Below, in pieces: positions 35,950 to 44,036 of a stretch of 64,000 bases of DNA (its first letter is position 1; every line of letters begins with the position of its first letter). Source of the DNA: CAYUVH01 sp964448135 (GTDB taxonomy: Bacteria > Verrucomicrobiota > Verrucomicrobiia > Limisphaerales > UBA8199); contig CAYUVH010000018.1 in assembly GCA_964448135.1 (NCBI GenBank), positions 76,025-140,024 on the forward strand, in the 5' to 3' direction. The translations under genes were made by a program, and so were the position numbers. The notes under the pieces are model-generated. The model was not told the DNA's origin, searched no databases, and was given only the letters and a program-made list of their open reading frames with translations.

Positions 35950-37110
35950 TTACTTCCCGGCGACGGGCTGTGATGCGGCGGCGACGGGCGCCGGGGCGGG
36001 ATTGGCCGGCGCGGGAACGTAAATCACGCGCTCCGGCTGGGTCGGGGCGTAGGCATTGCGCTGGGGAATATTGGCGCGGTTGAAAGCCTGGTAATCCTTG
36101 ATGGCGCCGACGCGGGCGATGCGGACGGAATTGCGCAGGAGGCCTTTGCCATTGTTGGAATCGCTGAACTTGCCCTGCCCGTAGCCGACACCGTGGGTGC
36201 CGCCGAGGTTGGAGGAAAAGTATTTCATGCCGACGATCTTGTTTTGGTCGTCGCGGATCCAGTCCACCAGGATGACCGCGTGACCGCCGGGAGGCGTGGT
36301 GCTGTAGCTGAGGAAGTCGCCGGGCTTCGCGTCTTCAAAGTTCGTGATCGCTTTGCCGAGGCCGTAGCCGACGATGCCGCGCTGCTCGCAATCGCCCTTG
36401 CCTTCGATGTACCAGAGTTGGAGCAGATTGAAGAGGTCGTTGAAGGTCATGCCGTTGAAGTCGTCGGCATCGAGGCCTTTCTGGATGTTGCGCAGTTTCA
36501 TGGCGCGGATGAAGACTTCGAAGGTGTAGCCGCAGCAGTAGCTGCAGCGGGAGCCGTCCGGATAAGCCTTGGCGACGACCATGCCTTTGTACCACATGTC
36601 CTGCGTCACGCCGTTGTAAATGTCATATTCGCGGGGTTCCCAGCCGCAATGATAGGGATACGTGCCTTCCGGGGCGTTGGTGAAAGCGGAGATGACGCGC
36701 ATCACGTAGGGATTCAGGGAGCCTTCGGCGTCGTCCTGGATGATCTCTTCGCGGGCGTAGGCTTTGGCGAGGGCTTTGTCCGCTGGGGAGAAGCCGCGTT
36801 CGTCCACCGGGTAGGGCTTGGGTGTGTAATTGAACCGTTTGGCATTGGCGGTCTTTGCCGTGGGCACGGTCATCGGAGTGGCCACCGTGGCGACGGGCGC
36901 AGCCGCAGAAGCGGCGGTATCGACGGTGGCCGGCTTGGCGGCCGGAGCCGGCGCGGCGGCCGTGGTGGCGGCGGGTTTCGGCGGGCAGGCGTCGGCGGTT
37001 TTGGCTGGTTCCGTGTGCTGGCAGCCGGTAAGCGCCAAAGCGGTGAGGGCGGCGAGCCCGGCAAGGCCGGATTTTGAAATGAAGCGGACGACGCAACTAA
37101 GCGGTTTCAT
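35950..37110 (-). CDS. Lipoprotein with possible CHAP/NlpC-like domain
   Basis: 386 residues from the ATG at 37110 (MKPLSCVVRFISKSG); the open frame upstream of it is non-coding. The lipobox is ALTGC. An Ala/Pro/Thr-rich linker (about 40 residues) leads to a domain with DGSRCSYCCGYTFEVF, GDCEQRGIVGYGLGKA, AKPGDFLSYSTTPPGGHAVILVDW and HGVGYGQGKF. The C-then-GGHAV order resembles papain-like CHAP/NlpC-P60 amidases acting on peptidoglycan, but this is tentative. The C-terminus is again Pro/Ala-rich. It is followed by the DUF5989 gene in the same direction. Confidence 0.6.
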   Translation of the reverse strand: MKPLSCVVRFISKSGLAGLAALTALALTGCQHTEPAKTADACPPKPAATTAAAPAPAAKPATVDTAASAAAPVATVATPMTVPTAKTANAKRFNYTPKPYPVDERGFSPADKALAKAYAREEIIQDDAEGSLNPYVMRVISAFTNAPEGTYPYHCGWEPREYDIYNGVTQDMWYKGMVVAKAYPDGSRCSYCCGYTFEVFIRAMKLRNIQKGLDADDFNGMTFNDLFNLLQLWYIEGKGDCEQRGIVGYGLGKAITNFEDAKPGDFLSYSTTPPGGHAVILVDWIRDDQNKIVGMKYFSSNLGGTHGVGYGQGKFSDSNNGKGLLRNSVRIARVGAIKDYQAFNRANIPQRNAYAPTQPERVIYVPAPANPAPAPVAAASQPVAGK

Positions 37111-37911
37111 GACTGGACGAAGGTAGGCCGAGGGGGGAATGGACTCAAGCCGGGAATGGTACGGAGGTTCGCAATGGGGACGGGAGTGGATGGGATTAAA
37201 TTTTTGGTTGGATTTGGTTTGCCTAGGCTTGAATGCTGGGGTTTTTGGTTTGCCAACCGGTTTGCGCCAGACTGGCGGGAGGCTTGCCGCCGGCTGGCGG
37301 GAGGACGGCGGTGGTTTGCACAAAACGTGCCCGGATCGGGGCTTCTATGGACCAGTTAACGATACAGTCCGATCGTCTTTGGGACTTTTTGGCTCCGCCT
37401 CGATCGGACTCGGGTGCGACAACGTGGGGACCCACCTTCAGCAGGCTGCGGCAAGGCAGAGAGCCACACGCGTGGACTTTTTGTGCAAAGCTGATGTGGG
37501 TTCGCCAGGGAAGGGACGGCAGTGACAAAAGGGACGGGATCAAGTTTCCGCAAGTTTTGGCCAGCGTGTTCGGCATAGTTCGGCTGCACGTTGAATTTCC
37601 CTGGTTATGCCCGCATAGCGAATCGGCTGCGTCCTCCGGCGATTCCCGGGCGAGAAATCCCTCCGGAGGCAAGTTGGCAGGAATTGGGTGGGTGTCAAGG
37701 GCGGCTAAACGGGTTGCAGGTTGAAGGTTGCCCGCCTTCGCTTCGCTACGGCGCGGCGAGCAAGTTGCAGGTTCGGAGAAGTTGAGGGTTGAGGGTTGAG
37801 GGGGAAAGAGGGCTTGCGGGCAAGCCGTTTCCGGTGTCACCAATGGGCTGAGGATGTGTCTCCAGTGGTGATGCGAAGGGAGGATGCATATGAGTGAAAA
37901 CCCGGTATTTG
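37111..37911. other. Intergenic region with dispersed repeats, no supported gene
   Basis: About 800 bp. It contains the dispersed element at 37636-37716 and GTTGAGGGTTGAGG tandem units at about 37780-37800. A long - strand frame (37223-38026) crosses the repeats and the small-RNA copy and has no family motif, so I consider it spurious. Confidence 0.5.
37636..37716. repeat. Dispersed intergenic element, copy 2
   Basis: GATTCCCGGGCGAGAAATC followed by CCTCCGGAGG, TTGGCAGGAATTGG and GTGTCAAGGGCGG parallels the order seen at 29709-29790. The differences are substitutions and small indels. Confidence 0.55.
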
Positions 37912-37961
37912 CGGGCTTTTCAGCGAAAAATGGAGGGTTTTTCCAGGTTTTGTCGCTGTAA

Positions 37962-38155
37962 CCAGTTCTGGTGACTAGGTGGGGACAGGGTTTCTGGTAA
38001 AGTGATGGCGTTCTGACGATGCACAATCGCAGTAAGCAGACCGTGTGTGGCTGCTAGGCGCAAATCTGCGGCGCCGCATCGAAGAAAGATTTAAAGTTCT
38101 CAAAAGTAGTTTGTGGCAACAAGGCCGGGTCAAAAGCCCGGCCTTGTTGTTTGTA
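37962..38155 (+). ncRNA. Putative structured small RNA, copy 1, with intrinsic terminator
   Basis: The core folds as a multi-branch structure: closing stem CGATGC (38017-38022) with GCATCG (38076-38081), hairpin AGCAG (38035-38039)/CTGCT (38051-38055), and hairpin GGCGC (38057-38061)/GCGCC (38071-38075). A 13-bp terminator stem, CAACAAGGCCGGG/CCCGGCCTTGTTG (38117-38149), follows with TTTGT. The same region recurs at 38344-38540 nearly unchanged. No start codon and frame are conserved on either strand. The transcription start is not resolved; the upstream 50 bp are also conserved and probably hold the promoter. I know no Rfam family that this matches. Confidence 0.6.
38117..38154 (+). terminator. 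Intrinsic terminator of small RNA copy 1
   Basis: 13-bp perfect stem with loop TCAAAAG, then TTTGT. The stem is 3 bp longer than in copy 2. Confidence 0.85.
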
Positions 38156-38343
38156 CGGGAGGCTTTGCACAGAAGGTGTTCAGATTCGGCCATGAATACC
38201 GCCGCTAACCGCAAATTCCCCTGCTTTTGAATGCGCTGCGGCTTATAAAGCCGCGCTCCGGGACTTTTTTAGGAGAGGCGGGTGAATTCGTAACACGGCT
38301 TTTTGGGGGAAAAAGGCTCGATTTGCGGGATTTGGCGGTGTCC

Positions 38344-38540
38344 CCAGTACTGGTGACTGGTTGGGGACAAACGATCTGGTAAATTGATAGCGTTCTGACG
38401 ATGCACAATCGCAGTAAGCAGACCGTGTGTGGCTGCTAAGGCGCAAATCTGCGGCGCCGCATCGAAGAAGATTTAAGTAAGTTCTCAAAGTAGTTTGTGG
38501 CGGCAAGGCCGGGTCAAAAGCCCGGCCTTGTTGTTTGTAC
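38344..38540 (+). ncRNA. Putative structured small RNA, copy 2, with intrinsic terminator
   Basis: Starting at CCAGTACTGGTGACT it repeats copy 1 about 380 bp downstream. The region from GTTCTGACGATGC to GCATCGAAGAA differs by a single extra A between the two inner hairpins, so all three paired stems are kept. The flanks between core and terminator have small indels. The terminator stem CAAGGCCGGG (38504-38513)/CCCGGCCTTG (38521-38530) is followed by TTGTTTGT. Strong conservation of the core against diverged flanks argues for a functional RNA rather than a passive duplication. Confidence 0.6.
38504..38538 (+). terminator. Intrinsic terminator of small RNA copy 2
   Basis: 10-bp perfect GC-rich stem, loop TCAAAAG identical to copy 1, then TTGTTTGT. 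Confidence 0.85.
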
Positions 38541-38628
38541 GGAAGAGGGGCGTATTTCGGGACGAGGGACTTACTGTGAGCGTCCCGTCAGGGCAATAGC
38601 TGTTTTAATCTTTTTCCAGAGTCAGCAG

Positions 38629-39639
38629 TCATCGAGATTTGACTTCATAGGAGTCTGCAACTGAATCGGCATGGCCGAGTGCCATGCGAATATATTCCAC
38701 CTTAGCAACCGGTTTGCTCAGGGAAACGCGCAGATAACCTGAAGAGCCGAGGATCACGCCGGATTTGTAGCCATATTCGGCCGCGCTGCGTGTGCTGCCC
38801 CTGGGATCGCCGGGTTGGGGCACTTCCTGATACACGATGCCGTCGAGGTCCTGCTTCGCGTAGAGGTGGTCGTGGCCGTGGAAAACCGCGCTGACGTGGT
38901 TCTGGAGCAGCAACTGGTGGATCGGCATGGCCCAACCAGGGCGATGTTGGGCAAAGCCCTCCGAGCCGTCGGCGTTTTTGCCGCCCCATTCGTAGAAGGG
39001 CGCCACTTCAACTCCGCCGCGTCCCTGTCGATCCGCGCCACCGACGAGATGATGGATGAAAACGAATTTGAAGTCCGCCCGGCTGGTTTCGAGAGTCTGC
39101 TTGAGCCAGTCATACTGAGCCTTGCCGAGTGTACGAAACCAGTTGTCATCGTTTCGCCTTGCGCGCGGCGAAAACCAAAAGGGATCGAGCACGACGAACA
39201 GGGCATGGTTGGTTTCCCACGCGTAGTAGTTCCGCCCGTCCGGCGCGAGGGGTTCAGGAAAATACTGCAGCCGCATTGCGCGCGACCAGGCTGCGAGATT
39301 GTTGGTGGTGTGATCGAGGTAACGACCGCTCTCGCCATCGTGGTTGCCGGCGACGAGATGCAGCGTCGTCCCGAGGAGATCGAAATAGCGACGTTGGTCG
39401 AGATACTGGCGGGTAGCATCGGCGCGGTTCGTGTGTTTCTCCGACATGAACGTATCGCCGAGGTCCACGTGAAACGCAGGCCCGTCCGCCGCCGCGCGCT
39501 TCAAGGTGCGCTGATAGAAATTCCGATCCGTGTGGTCGTCCAGATGGGAATCCGCGGTGATGGTAAAGACGAACTGGTTTTGCGCGGAGGCGAGGCGGGC
39601 GGCCGAAAGAATGGCGAGCAGGAACCAGATCTTCATCAT
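38629..39639 (-). CDS. Secreted calcineurin-like metallophosphoesterase
   Basis: 336 residues with a signal peptide (MMKIWFLLAILSAARLASAQ). The metal-binding motifs are in order: ITADSH (D30, H32), HVDLGDT (D62), AGNHD (N99, H100, D101), FIHHLVGG and FHGHDHLY. It probably acts outside the cytoplasm on a phosphoester. The start ATG overlaps the stop of the upstream sulfatase gene (39636-39639), so they are translationally coupled and may act on the same sulfated or phosphorylated substrate. The DUF-like C-terminal strand region is typical of planctomycete and verrucomicrobial members. Confidence 0.85.
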   Translation of the reverse strand: MMKIWFLLAILSAARLASAQNQFVFTITADSHLDDHTDRNFYQRTLKRAAADGPAFHVDLGDTFMSEKHTNRADATRQYLDQRRYFDLLGTTLHLVAGNHDGESGRYLDHTTNNLAAWSRAMRLQYFPEPLAPDGRNYYAWETNHALFVVLDPFWFSPRARRNDDNWFRTLGKAQYDWLKQTLETSRADFKFVFIHHLVGGADRQGRGGVEVAPFYEWGGKNADGSEGFAQHRPGWAMPIHQLLLQNHVSAVFHGHDHLYAKQDLDGIVYQEVPQPGDPRGSTRSAAEYGYKSGVILGSSGYLRVSLSKPVAKVEYIRMALGHADSVADSYEVKSR

Positions 39640-40991
39640 TCGGCCTTCCGTTTCCCACCGCCGCGCCTGGCTTCCGTCGGCCGGGTCGAATCGTAATTCG
39701 GATTGGGCCGCGGCAGTTGCGCGCCAATCGCGGTGAGATACGCCATCAGCCGCGCATCGAGTTCCTTCACCGTGTCGCGCTGCTGCGACACCAGATCGCG
39801 GCGCTCTCCGGGATCCGCTGCAATATCAAACAACTTCAACGCGCCCGTCTCGTAAACGTGGATGAGCTTCAGGTCGCCGGCGTAGATCGCCGAGGCGGGT
39901 CCCTGGGCATCCTTGTCGTAATGCGGGAAGTGGATGACGAACTCCTCGCGCAGTCGGTCCACTTTGCCGGTGCCGCCACGCTTGAGAACGCCGGCGAAAC
40001 TCCCGCCTTCAATCCCGAGCGGCAACGGTTGCGTCGCGCCGCTGAGTTCAGCGAGGGTGGGAAACAAGTCCGTTTGTGTGACGCGCACATGGGAGCACAC
40101 ACCCGGCTTGACGCCCGGCCCGGCGATGATGAACGGCACGCGCAAGCCACCCTCCCAGACCGTGCCCTTGCCTCCGGCGAGCGGCCAGTTCTTCCCCGGC
40201 GTTCCGTGGTCGGTTGTATAGAGAATGTAGGTGTTCGTACCCAGGCCAAGGTGCGCAACCGCGTCGAGCAACTGGCCCAACGTCTGATCCACGATGGCGG
40301 TTTCATCGTCCGGGGTTTTGGGCGGACGATTGCCCCCGCCGCCTTTCTCCGGCTGATTGGGATAATGCGAGAGTTGGAGATAGAACGGCTTGCCCGCCTT
40401 CGCCTGCCGCTCCATGAAATCAATTCCCTTCGTCGTCATAGCGAGGGCCTGCTTCGGATTTGGCGCGGCGACGTTGTCCGGACCGCCGTTGCTTGTCGCA
40501 CCATCGCTCTCATCGAAGCCGTGCCGGCTCGGGCTCACTCGCCCAAGGTGCCACTTGCCAAAATGGGCCGTCGCGTAGCCCGCGCGTTTGAGGTAATCGG
40601 CGATAGTGGTTTCGCCCGCGGGCAACTCAGTGAGGGCGTTGGGCGTGAGGACATGACCGTTCGCTTCGCCGGCGCTGTCGCGTTTGCCTTCGTTCACGAA
40701 CGTCATATGCAATTGCGCGGGGCTTTTGCCGGTGAGCAACGCCGCGCGCGAGGGCGTGCAGCGGGGCGATGGTGCGTAGCCATCGGAGAAACGCATCCCG
40801 GCTGCCGCGAGCCGTTCCAGATTCGGCGTGTGGATGGCCGTGCTCTTCGACGCGGGATTGCGGTCGTCCATTGGCACCGAGGTGCTGGTCCAGCCGGAGC
40901 CCTCGCCATAGACGACGATGAAGTTGGGTGGCGCGGCAACCGCTATCGCAATCGAACTGGCGACAAGCAATGCTAAGAGGATTTTTTTCAT
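39636..40991 (-). CDS. Secreted sulfatase (formylglycine-dependent family)
   Basis: 451 residues from the ATG at 40991 (MKKILLALLVASSIAIAVAA, signal peptide). The catalytic motif is PRCTPSRAALLTG with Cys78, to be converted to formylglycine. HFGKWHLG and YTTDHGTPGKNW supply further active-site and metal positions. The usual N-terminal metal motif D-D-x-G is not present: the sequence reads VVYGEGSGWTSTSVPMDDR. Some planctomycete-type sulfatases share this E-G-S-G-W form. The frame is open above 40991, but the signal peptide fixes the start. It probably releases sulfate from a polysaccharide in the periplasm. No sulfatase-maturase gene is adjacent. Confidence 0.85.
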   Translation of the reverse strand: MKKILLALLVASSIAIAVAAPPNFIVVYGEGSGWTSTSVPMDDRNPASKSTAIHTPNLERLAAAGMRFSDGYAPSPRCTPSRAALLTGKSPAQLHMTFVNEGKRDSAGEANGHVLTPNALTELPAGETTIADYLKRAGYATAHFGKWHLGRVSPSRHGFDESDGATSNGGPDNVAAPNPKQALAMTTKGIDFMERQAKAGKPFYLQLSHYPNQPEKGGGGNRPPKTPDDETAIVDQTLGQLLDAVAHLGLGTNTYILYTTDHGTPGKNWPLAGGKGTVWEGGLRVPFIIAGPGVKPGVCSHVRVTQTDLFPTLAELSGATQPLPLGIEGGSFAGVLKRGGTGKVDRLREEFVIHFPHYDKDAQGPASAIYAGDLKLIHVYETGALKLFDIAADPGERRDLVSQQRDTVKELDARLMAYLTAIGAQLPRPNPNYDSTRPTEARRGGGKRKAE

Positions 40992-41097
40992 GGGCTGCCG
41001 CACACACGGTGGAATCGACGTGAAAAGTTGGCGGTCTCCGCATCGCTCCACTGCACCTGCTGAAGCTGGATGCCGTTCTGTGCGCATGGGTTAAAAA

Positions 41098-42900
41098 CTA
41101 TTTGGCCGGGGCCTGCTCCGGGCGGGTGTAAGTAACCTTCAACTCGGCGCTATCCAGGATCGAGTCCTGGATCGCCATGAGCAATCTTTCGCGAGTGATC
41201 TCGCCCGGCGGCTGGCTCATTTGAGGCGCTGCGGACAGCGCATACAGGTGGATCGTATAGGTCTTTAAACCTGGTCCCCGGGAATGCGGCGGCTCATAGC
41301 CGGGCTTGCCGCGAAAGCTTCTTCCCAAGGTGCCGGGGTCGTGCGCGTTTTTCGCCAAGCGCGTCGTGGTCGCCGGAATGTCCCAAATAACCCAGTAGCT
41401 CTTCATCTCGTTGCCCGGCGCAAGATGATCCATGACAATGGCAAAACTTTTTGTGCCAGCGGGCGCGCCGTGCCATTCAAGGGGCGGCGAAATGCCCGGG
41501 CCGTCGCCGTTGAATTCGTCCGGCAATGGATCGCCGGCGCGGACGACGGAGCTGGTCAACTTGAGTTTTCCGCTGTGCGGTGGCGTGAGTATCAACGGGG
41601 GCGGAGCGCTCGCGGATTCGCGTGGCGTGGGCGGTGGCGAACCTTGGGCGGGTGAACGGTGATCTCCGTCTGGACGAGGCCGGTCTTCACGTGGTGCGTT
41701 GTCGCGTTCACGTCGCGGGCCGCCGGCACCGGGACGACGCTGCAGCGTGCTGTAAGTTTCCTCCTTCGTCATGGCGTCGGCATTGAGGAACTGGAATTTC
41801 CAGCGGCCCGTTCCGAGATTCGTGTAATTAACGCCGCAGGAGCGACCGTCCAGGGAGTAGTGCAGGGCGAAACCGTTCAGGTCCGCGGAACGGGTGAAGC
41901 CAATAATTTTCGCGCCGCGCAAGGGCGGCTGGGCCGGCCGGACCGGCTGCGCGAGAGGTTGGGGATCAACCTGCTCTTGGGCTTCGGTGACTTCGCCATG
42001 AAAACCGCCGTTGACGTACGGGTACTTCGTCGAGGCGTGATAGTGATAGCCGAGCGCGGTGGTGGCGTGGCCATTGAAGGGATCGAGGTCTTGCGGGGTT
42101 GTGCCTTCGGGCTCGGTGAGGCCGTAGATCGCATAGCCGTCCAGCGCGTAGGCTATCGGCAATCCCGGGCCGAGGAGGCTCTGCAGGTGCAGCGGCGCGG
42201 CGTGGTAATGATAATCATCCGCGCGCCCGCAGTGCCCGCCCCATTGGTCGAGCTCCCCAATTTCGGCGGAAATCTCGCCCCGATTGTTTTGTGGATTGAA
42301 GATGGGAATGCCGTTGGCCGCGATGGCAATGGCGCCGCGGAGGAATTGGTTTTTGATCGTCCGCGGCTGGGCGGCGGGTACGGGGGTGAGCGGAAAGCGC
42401 CAGGCATTATCACCGAAATAGGACTGCGGCAGGGGCACTTGCTGCTGCCAGGCGGTGATGCCGACCATCAGGTTGTGGGCGGGCAGGCCATCCGATTCCA
42501 CGAAGAAAAACTTTTCGTCGGCATGTGTCTGCACTTTTGGCGCGAACCGCGCGAACGCCGCTGCAATGCGGGCGGCGGCGGCATTCGTGGTTCGATTTGG
42601 CGCTCCGAGCGACCTGGACCGCGGCTCCAGATCGGCTTGCGCGATAATGATGATACCGGGGGGAGAAACCTTGAAGTCGTATTGTGATCTCCCACCGTCG
42701 TGCGCCGGATCACCGATCAGGTGGGCGAAAGTAAACGAACTGCTGAGCAGGAGGGCACCGAGAGTCGGAATCGCCGGGCTGATGTCCGCAGTTACGAACC
42801 GCCGGAAACCACTGGCTTTGAGAGGACGTGGTGAATTCATGAATTGAGTGAGAGTTTCTCTCAGCGGCGCGCCTGAATTATCCGGTTTCTCGTCGCGCAT
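41098..42900 (-). CDS. YHYH-domain protein fused to PEBP/YbhB-like domain
   Basis: Up to 600 residues; the start may be ATG at 42900 or, more likely, ATG at 42840 (MNSPRPLKASGFRRF), before a hydrophobic export segment (LGALLLSSSFTFA). Residues about 170-320 are a YHYH domain (IAIAANGIPIFNP, DDYHYHAAPLHLQ, YALDGYAIYG, TALGYHYHAS). A Pro/Arg-rich linker (GGPRRERDNAPREDRPRPDG) leads to a phosphatidylethanolamine-binding-like domain at about 460-590 (PDEFNGDGPGISPPLEWHG, SYWVIWDIP, YTIHLYALSA). YHYH proteins are His-rich and suspected metal binders. The fusion suggests a periplasmic ligand- or metal-binding role. It lies 106 bp downstream of nothing but a gene remnant and upstream of the sulfatase operon. 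Confidence 0.75.
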   Translation of the reverse strand: MRDEKPDNSGAPLRETLTQFMNSPRPLKASGFRRFVTADISPAIPTLGALLLSSSFTFAHLIGDPAHDGGRSQYDFKVSPPGIIIIAQADLEPRSRSLGAPNRTTNAAAARIAAAFARFAPKVQTHADEKFFFVESDGLPAHNLMVGITAWQQQVPLPQSYFGDNAWRFPLTPVPAAQPRTIKNQFLRGAIAIAANGIPIFNPQNNRGEISAEIGELDQWGGHCGRADDYHYHAAPLHLQSLLGPGLPIAYALDGYAIYGLTEPEGTTPQDLDPFNGHATTALGYHYHASTKYPYVNGGFHGEVTEAQEQVDPQPLAQPVRPAQPPLRGAKIIGFTRSADLNGFALHYSLDGRSCGVNYTNLGTGRWKFQFLNADAMTKEETYSTLQRRPGAGGPRRERDNAPREDRPRPDGDHRSPAQGSPPPTPRESASAPPPLILTPPHSGKLKLTSSVVRAGDPLPDEFNGDGPGISPPLEWHGAPAGTKSFAIVMDHLAPGNEMKSYWVIWDIPATTTRLAKNAHDPGTLGRSFRGKPGYEPPHSRGPGLKTYTIHLYALSAAPQMSQPPGEITRERLLMAIQDSILDSAELKVTYTRPEQAPAK

Positions 42901-42942
42901 TAAGGAGATGTCTTTCGTTGGACGAAACCGGCCGGGCCGGAT

Positions 42943-43140
42943 TCAAGTGTTCGGCAGGCCTTGAATCGTCCCGACAGGCGGGGCGAAAAAGTGATTGGTA
43001 TCGTGCAGTTCAACCTCGCCGGTCAGTGGGCGGGAGTAGAGATAGGCCGCGGCGCTTTTATAACCGTCGAGATTCCTAATTTTCATCAGCCCAGTGCGTT
43101 GCGTAGCGGTCAGCGTGTGGTTCACCTTCGCAAACGCCAT
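42943..43140 (-). pseudogene. Fragment of a secreted LTxxQ-type protein
   Basis: 65 codons from ATG at 43140 with an in-frame TAA just upstream of the GTG-ATG. It reads LTATQRTGLMKIRNLDGYKS then AAAYLYSRPLTGEVELHDTN. This resembles the C-terminal half of small periplasmic proteins with an L-T-x-x-Q helix and an A-Y-L-Y-S strand that accompany YHYH genes in related bacteria (recollection, not checked). There is no signal peptide. It lies 42 bp upstream of the YHYH gene in the same direction, so it may be the 3' remnant of a former operon partner. Confidence 0.4.
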
Positions 43141-43227
43141 CACTTAGAGCCAGCACCGAGTTTTCCCGCGCCTGTCGCAGCAGGATCGCCGAGGCTTTTG
43201 CGAAACCCACGGATAACGAAGAGAATG

Positions 43228-43285
43228 CTTTTTCCCTCTCCGGTTTTCCGCGACTTGGGGCGCGGAAAACCGGAGAGGGAAAAAG
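43228..43285. repeat. 25-bp perfect inverted repeat
   Basis: The left arm 43228-43252 (starts CTTTTTCCCTCTCCGG, ends CCGCG) and right arm 43261-43285 (starts CGCGG, ends GGGAAAAAG) are perfectly complementary over 25 bp around an 8-nt loop (ACTTGGGG). It has A/T-rich outer ends, so it could act as a bidirectional terminator. It lies alone in a repeat-rich gap, so a MITE-like remnant is also possible. Confidence 0.7.
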
Positions 43286-43639
43286 AGGAGGAGGCTGGGT
43301 GTCGCACCCAGGACAGCGCTCGGTGAGTCGCTCGTCCTGGGCTATTATCTGCCGCCCCATCCGGGGCTACTCCAACCAGCGCGTGCAGCAACGTTCCACC
43401 GCGGCCGGTGATCGCCACTTGCCGCACTGGTTTTGCACGTCGAGCGTCGCTTGGGAATATTGGCTCGCGATGCCAGCCGCCGACTAAGTCGGGTGCGATT
43501 GAAAGCGGGTGAGGCTTAAGGTTGGCGGGCAGTGAGAAGTTGAGGAAGGGATGAGACCAGTGGCTTTTGCTTTCGTACGTGCGGCCAAGGAGCAAAATGG
43601 AGGGAGTTTCGCCCTCACAGGGCTCATTGGTTCGTTCGA

Positions 43640-43922
43640 TGATGTTTCCCGGGCCTTCAGCCCGGGCTGTCACCTTGCGGGCTTTCAGCCCGAAGCACGG
43701 AGGGGGGGAGATTGGGGATTCAAGGTTGGACTCGGTGAGCTGTCATCTTGCGAGCTTTCAGCCCGAATTACGGAGTGACGCGCGCGACCGGAGGCCTCAC
43801 CCGCCGATAGTAACGCAGGCTTCCCAGCCTGCTGTATCGCGGATTTCCAATCCGCAGGCCTGGCAATGGCTCTGGATCGAAGGGGTTTTCGGACGGTCAG
43901 CCGACTGGAAGCCTGCGCTACA
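43640..43922. repeat. REP-like field of small palindromes and direct repeats
   Basis: Three palindromic units of the GGGCTTTCAGCCCG type occur at about 43648-43665, 43677-43692 and 43748-43768. The second and third belong to a direct repeat (GCTGTCACCTTGCGGGCTTT against GCTGTCATCTTGCGAGCTTT). Next to them lie GCAGGCTTCCCAGCCTGC (about 43813-43830), GCGGATTTCCAATCCGC (about 43838-43855) and GACTGGAAGCCTGCGCTAC (about 43903-43921). The region 43141-44001 has no supported gene. Such elements are common between verrucomicrobial genes. Confidence 0.6.
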
Positions 43923-43942
43923 AATTTAGATGCGTTTGCCCC

Positions 43943-44036
43943 GAGGTGTTAATGAGAGGGGGCTGTGAAACTGCTCTAAAGTCAGGAAATATTTGTCTGG
44001 TTGTCCTGAAAGGTGGTGGCCGTTCGTCTTAATGGT
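43943..44036 (+). promoter_or_regulatory. Shared leader with ECF-type promoter, copy 1
   Basis: GAGGTGTTAATG (43943-43954) is followed 48 nt later by TGTCCTG (44002-44008), a 16-nt spacer and CGTC (44025-44028); the ATG follows 8 nt later. The TGTC-N-CGTC form matches promoters of ECF41/ECF42-type sigma factors in layout. The same blocks with the same promoter-to-ATG spacing precede the unrelated gene at 45255. The start of transcription would fall within a few bases of the ATG, so the mRNA would be leaderless or nearly so. Confidence 0.55.

Noticed and set aside
37111..37323. 71-codon extension of the lipoprotein frame above 37110
   Set aside because: A lipobox signal peptide starts at the ATG at 37110; the upstream part is in a repeat-containing gap.
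37223..38026. Long - strand open frame of 267 codons
   Set aside because: It crosses dispersed repeats and the antisense of the small-RNA core, has no family motif, and its start is inside the RNA copy.
38013..38090. Small-RNA core as a hammerhead ribozyme (CTGACGA followed by GAAG)
   Set aside because: The CTGANGA box is present, but the GAAA box does not directly follow stem II and no cleavage-site helix fits.
43140..43673. 177-codon - strand frame
   Set aside because: It spans the 25-bp inverted repeat and the REP-like field; the composition is repeat-derived and no domain is visible.
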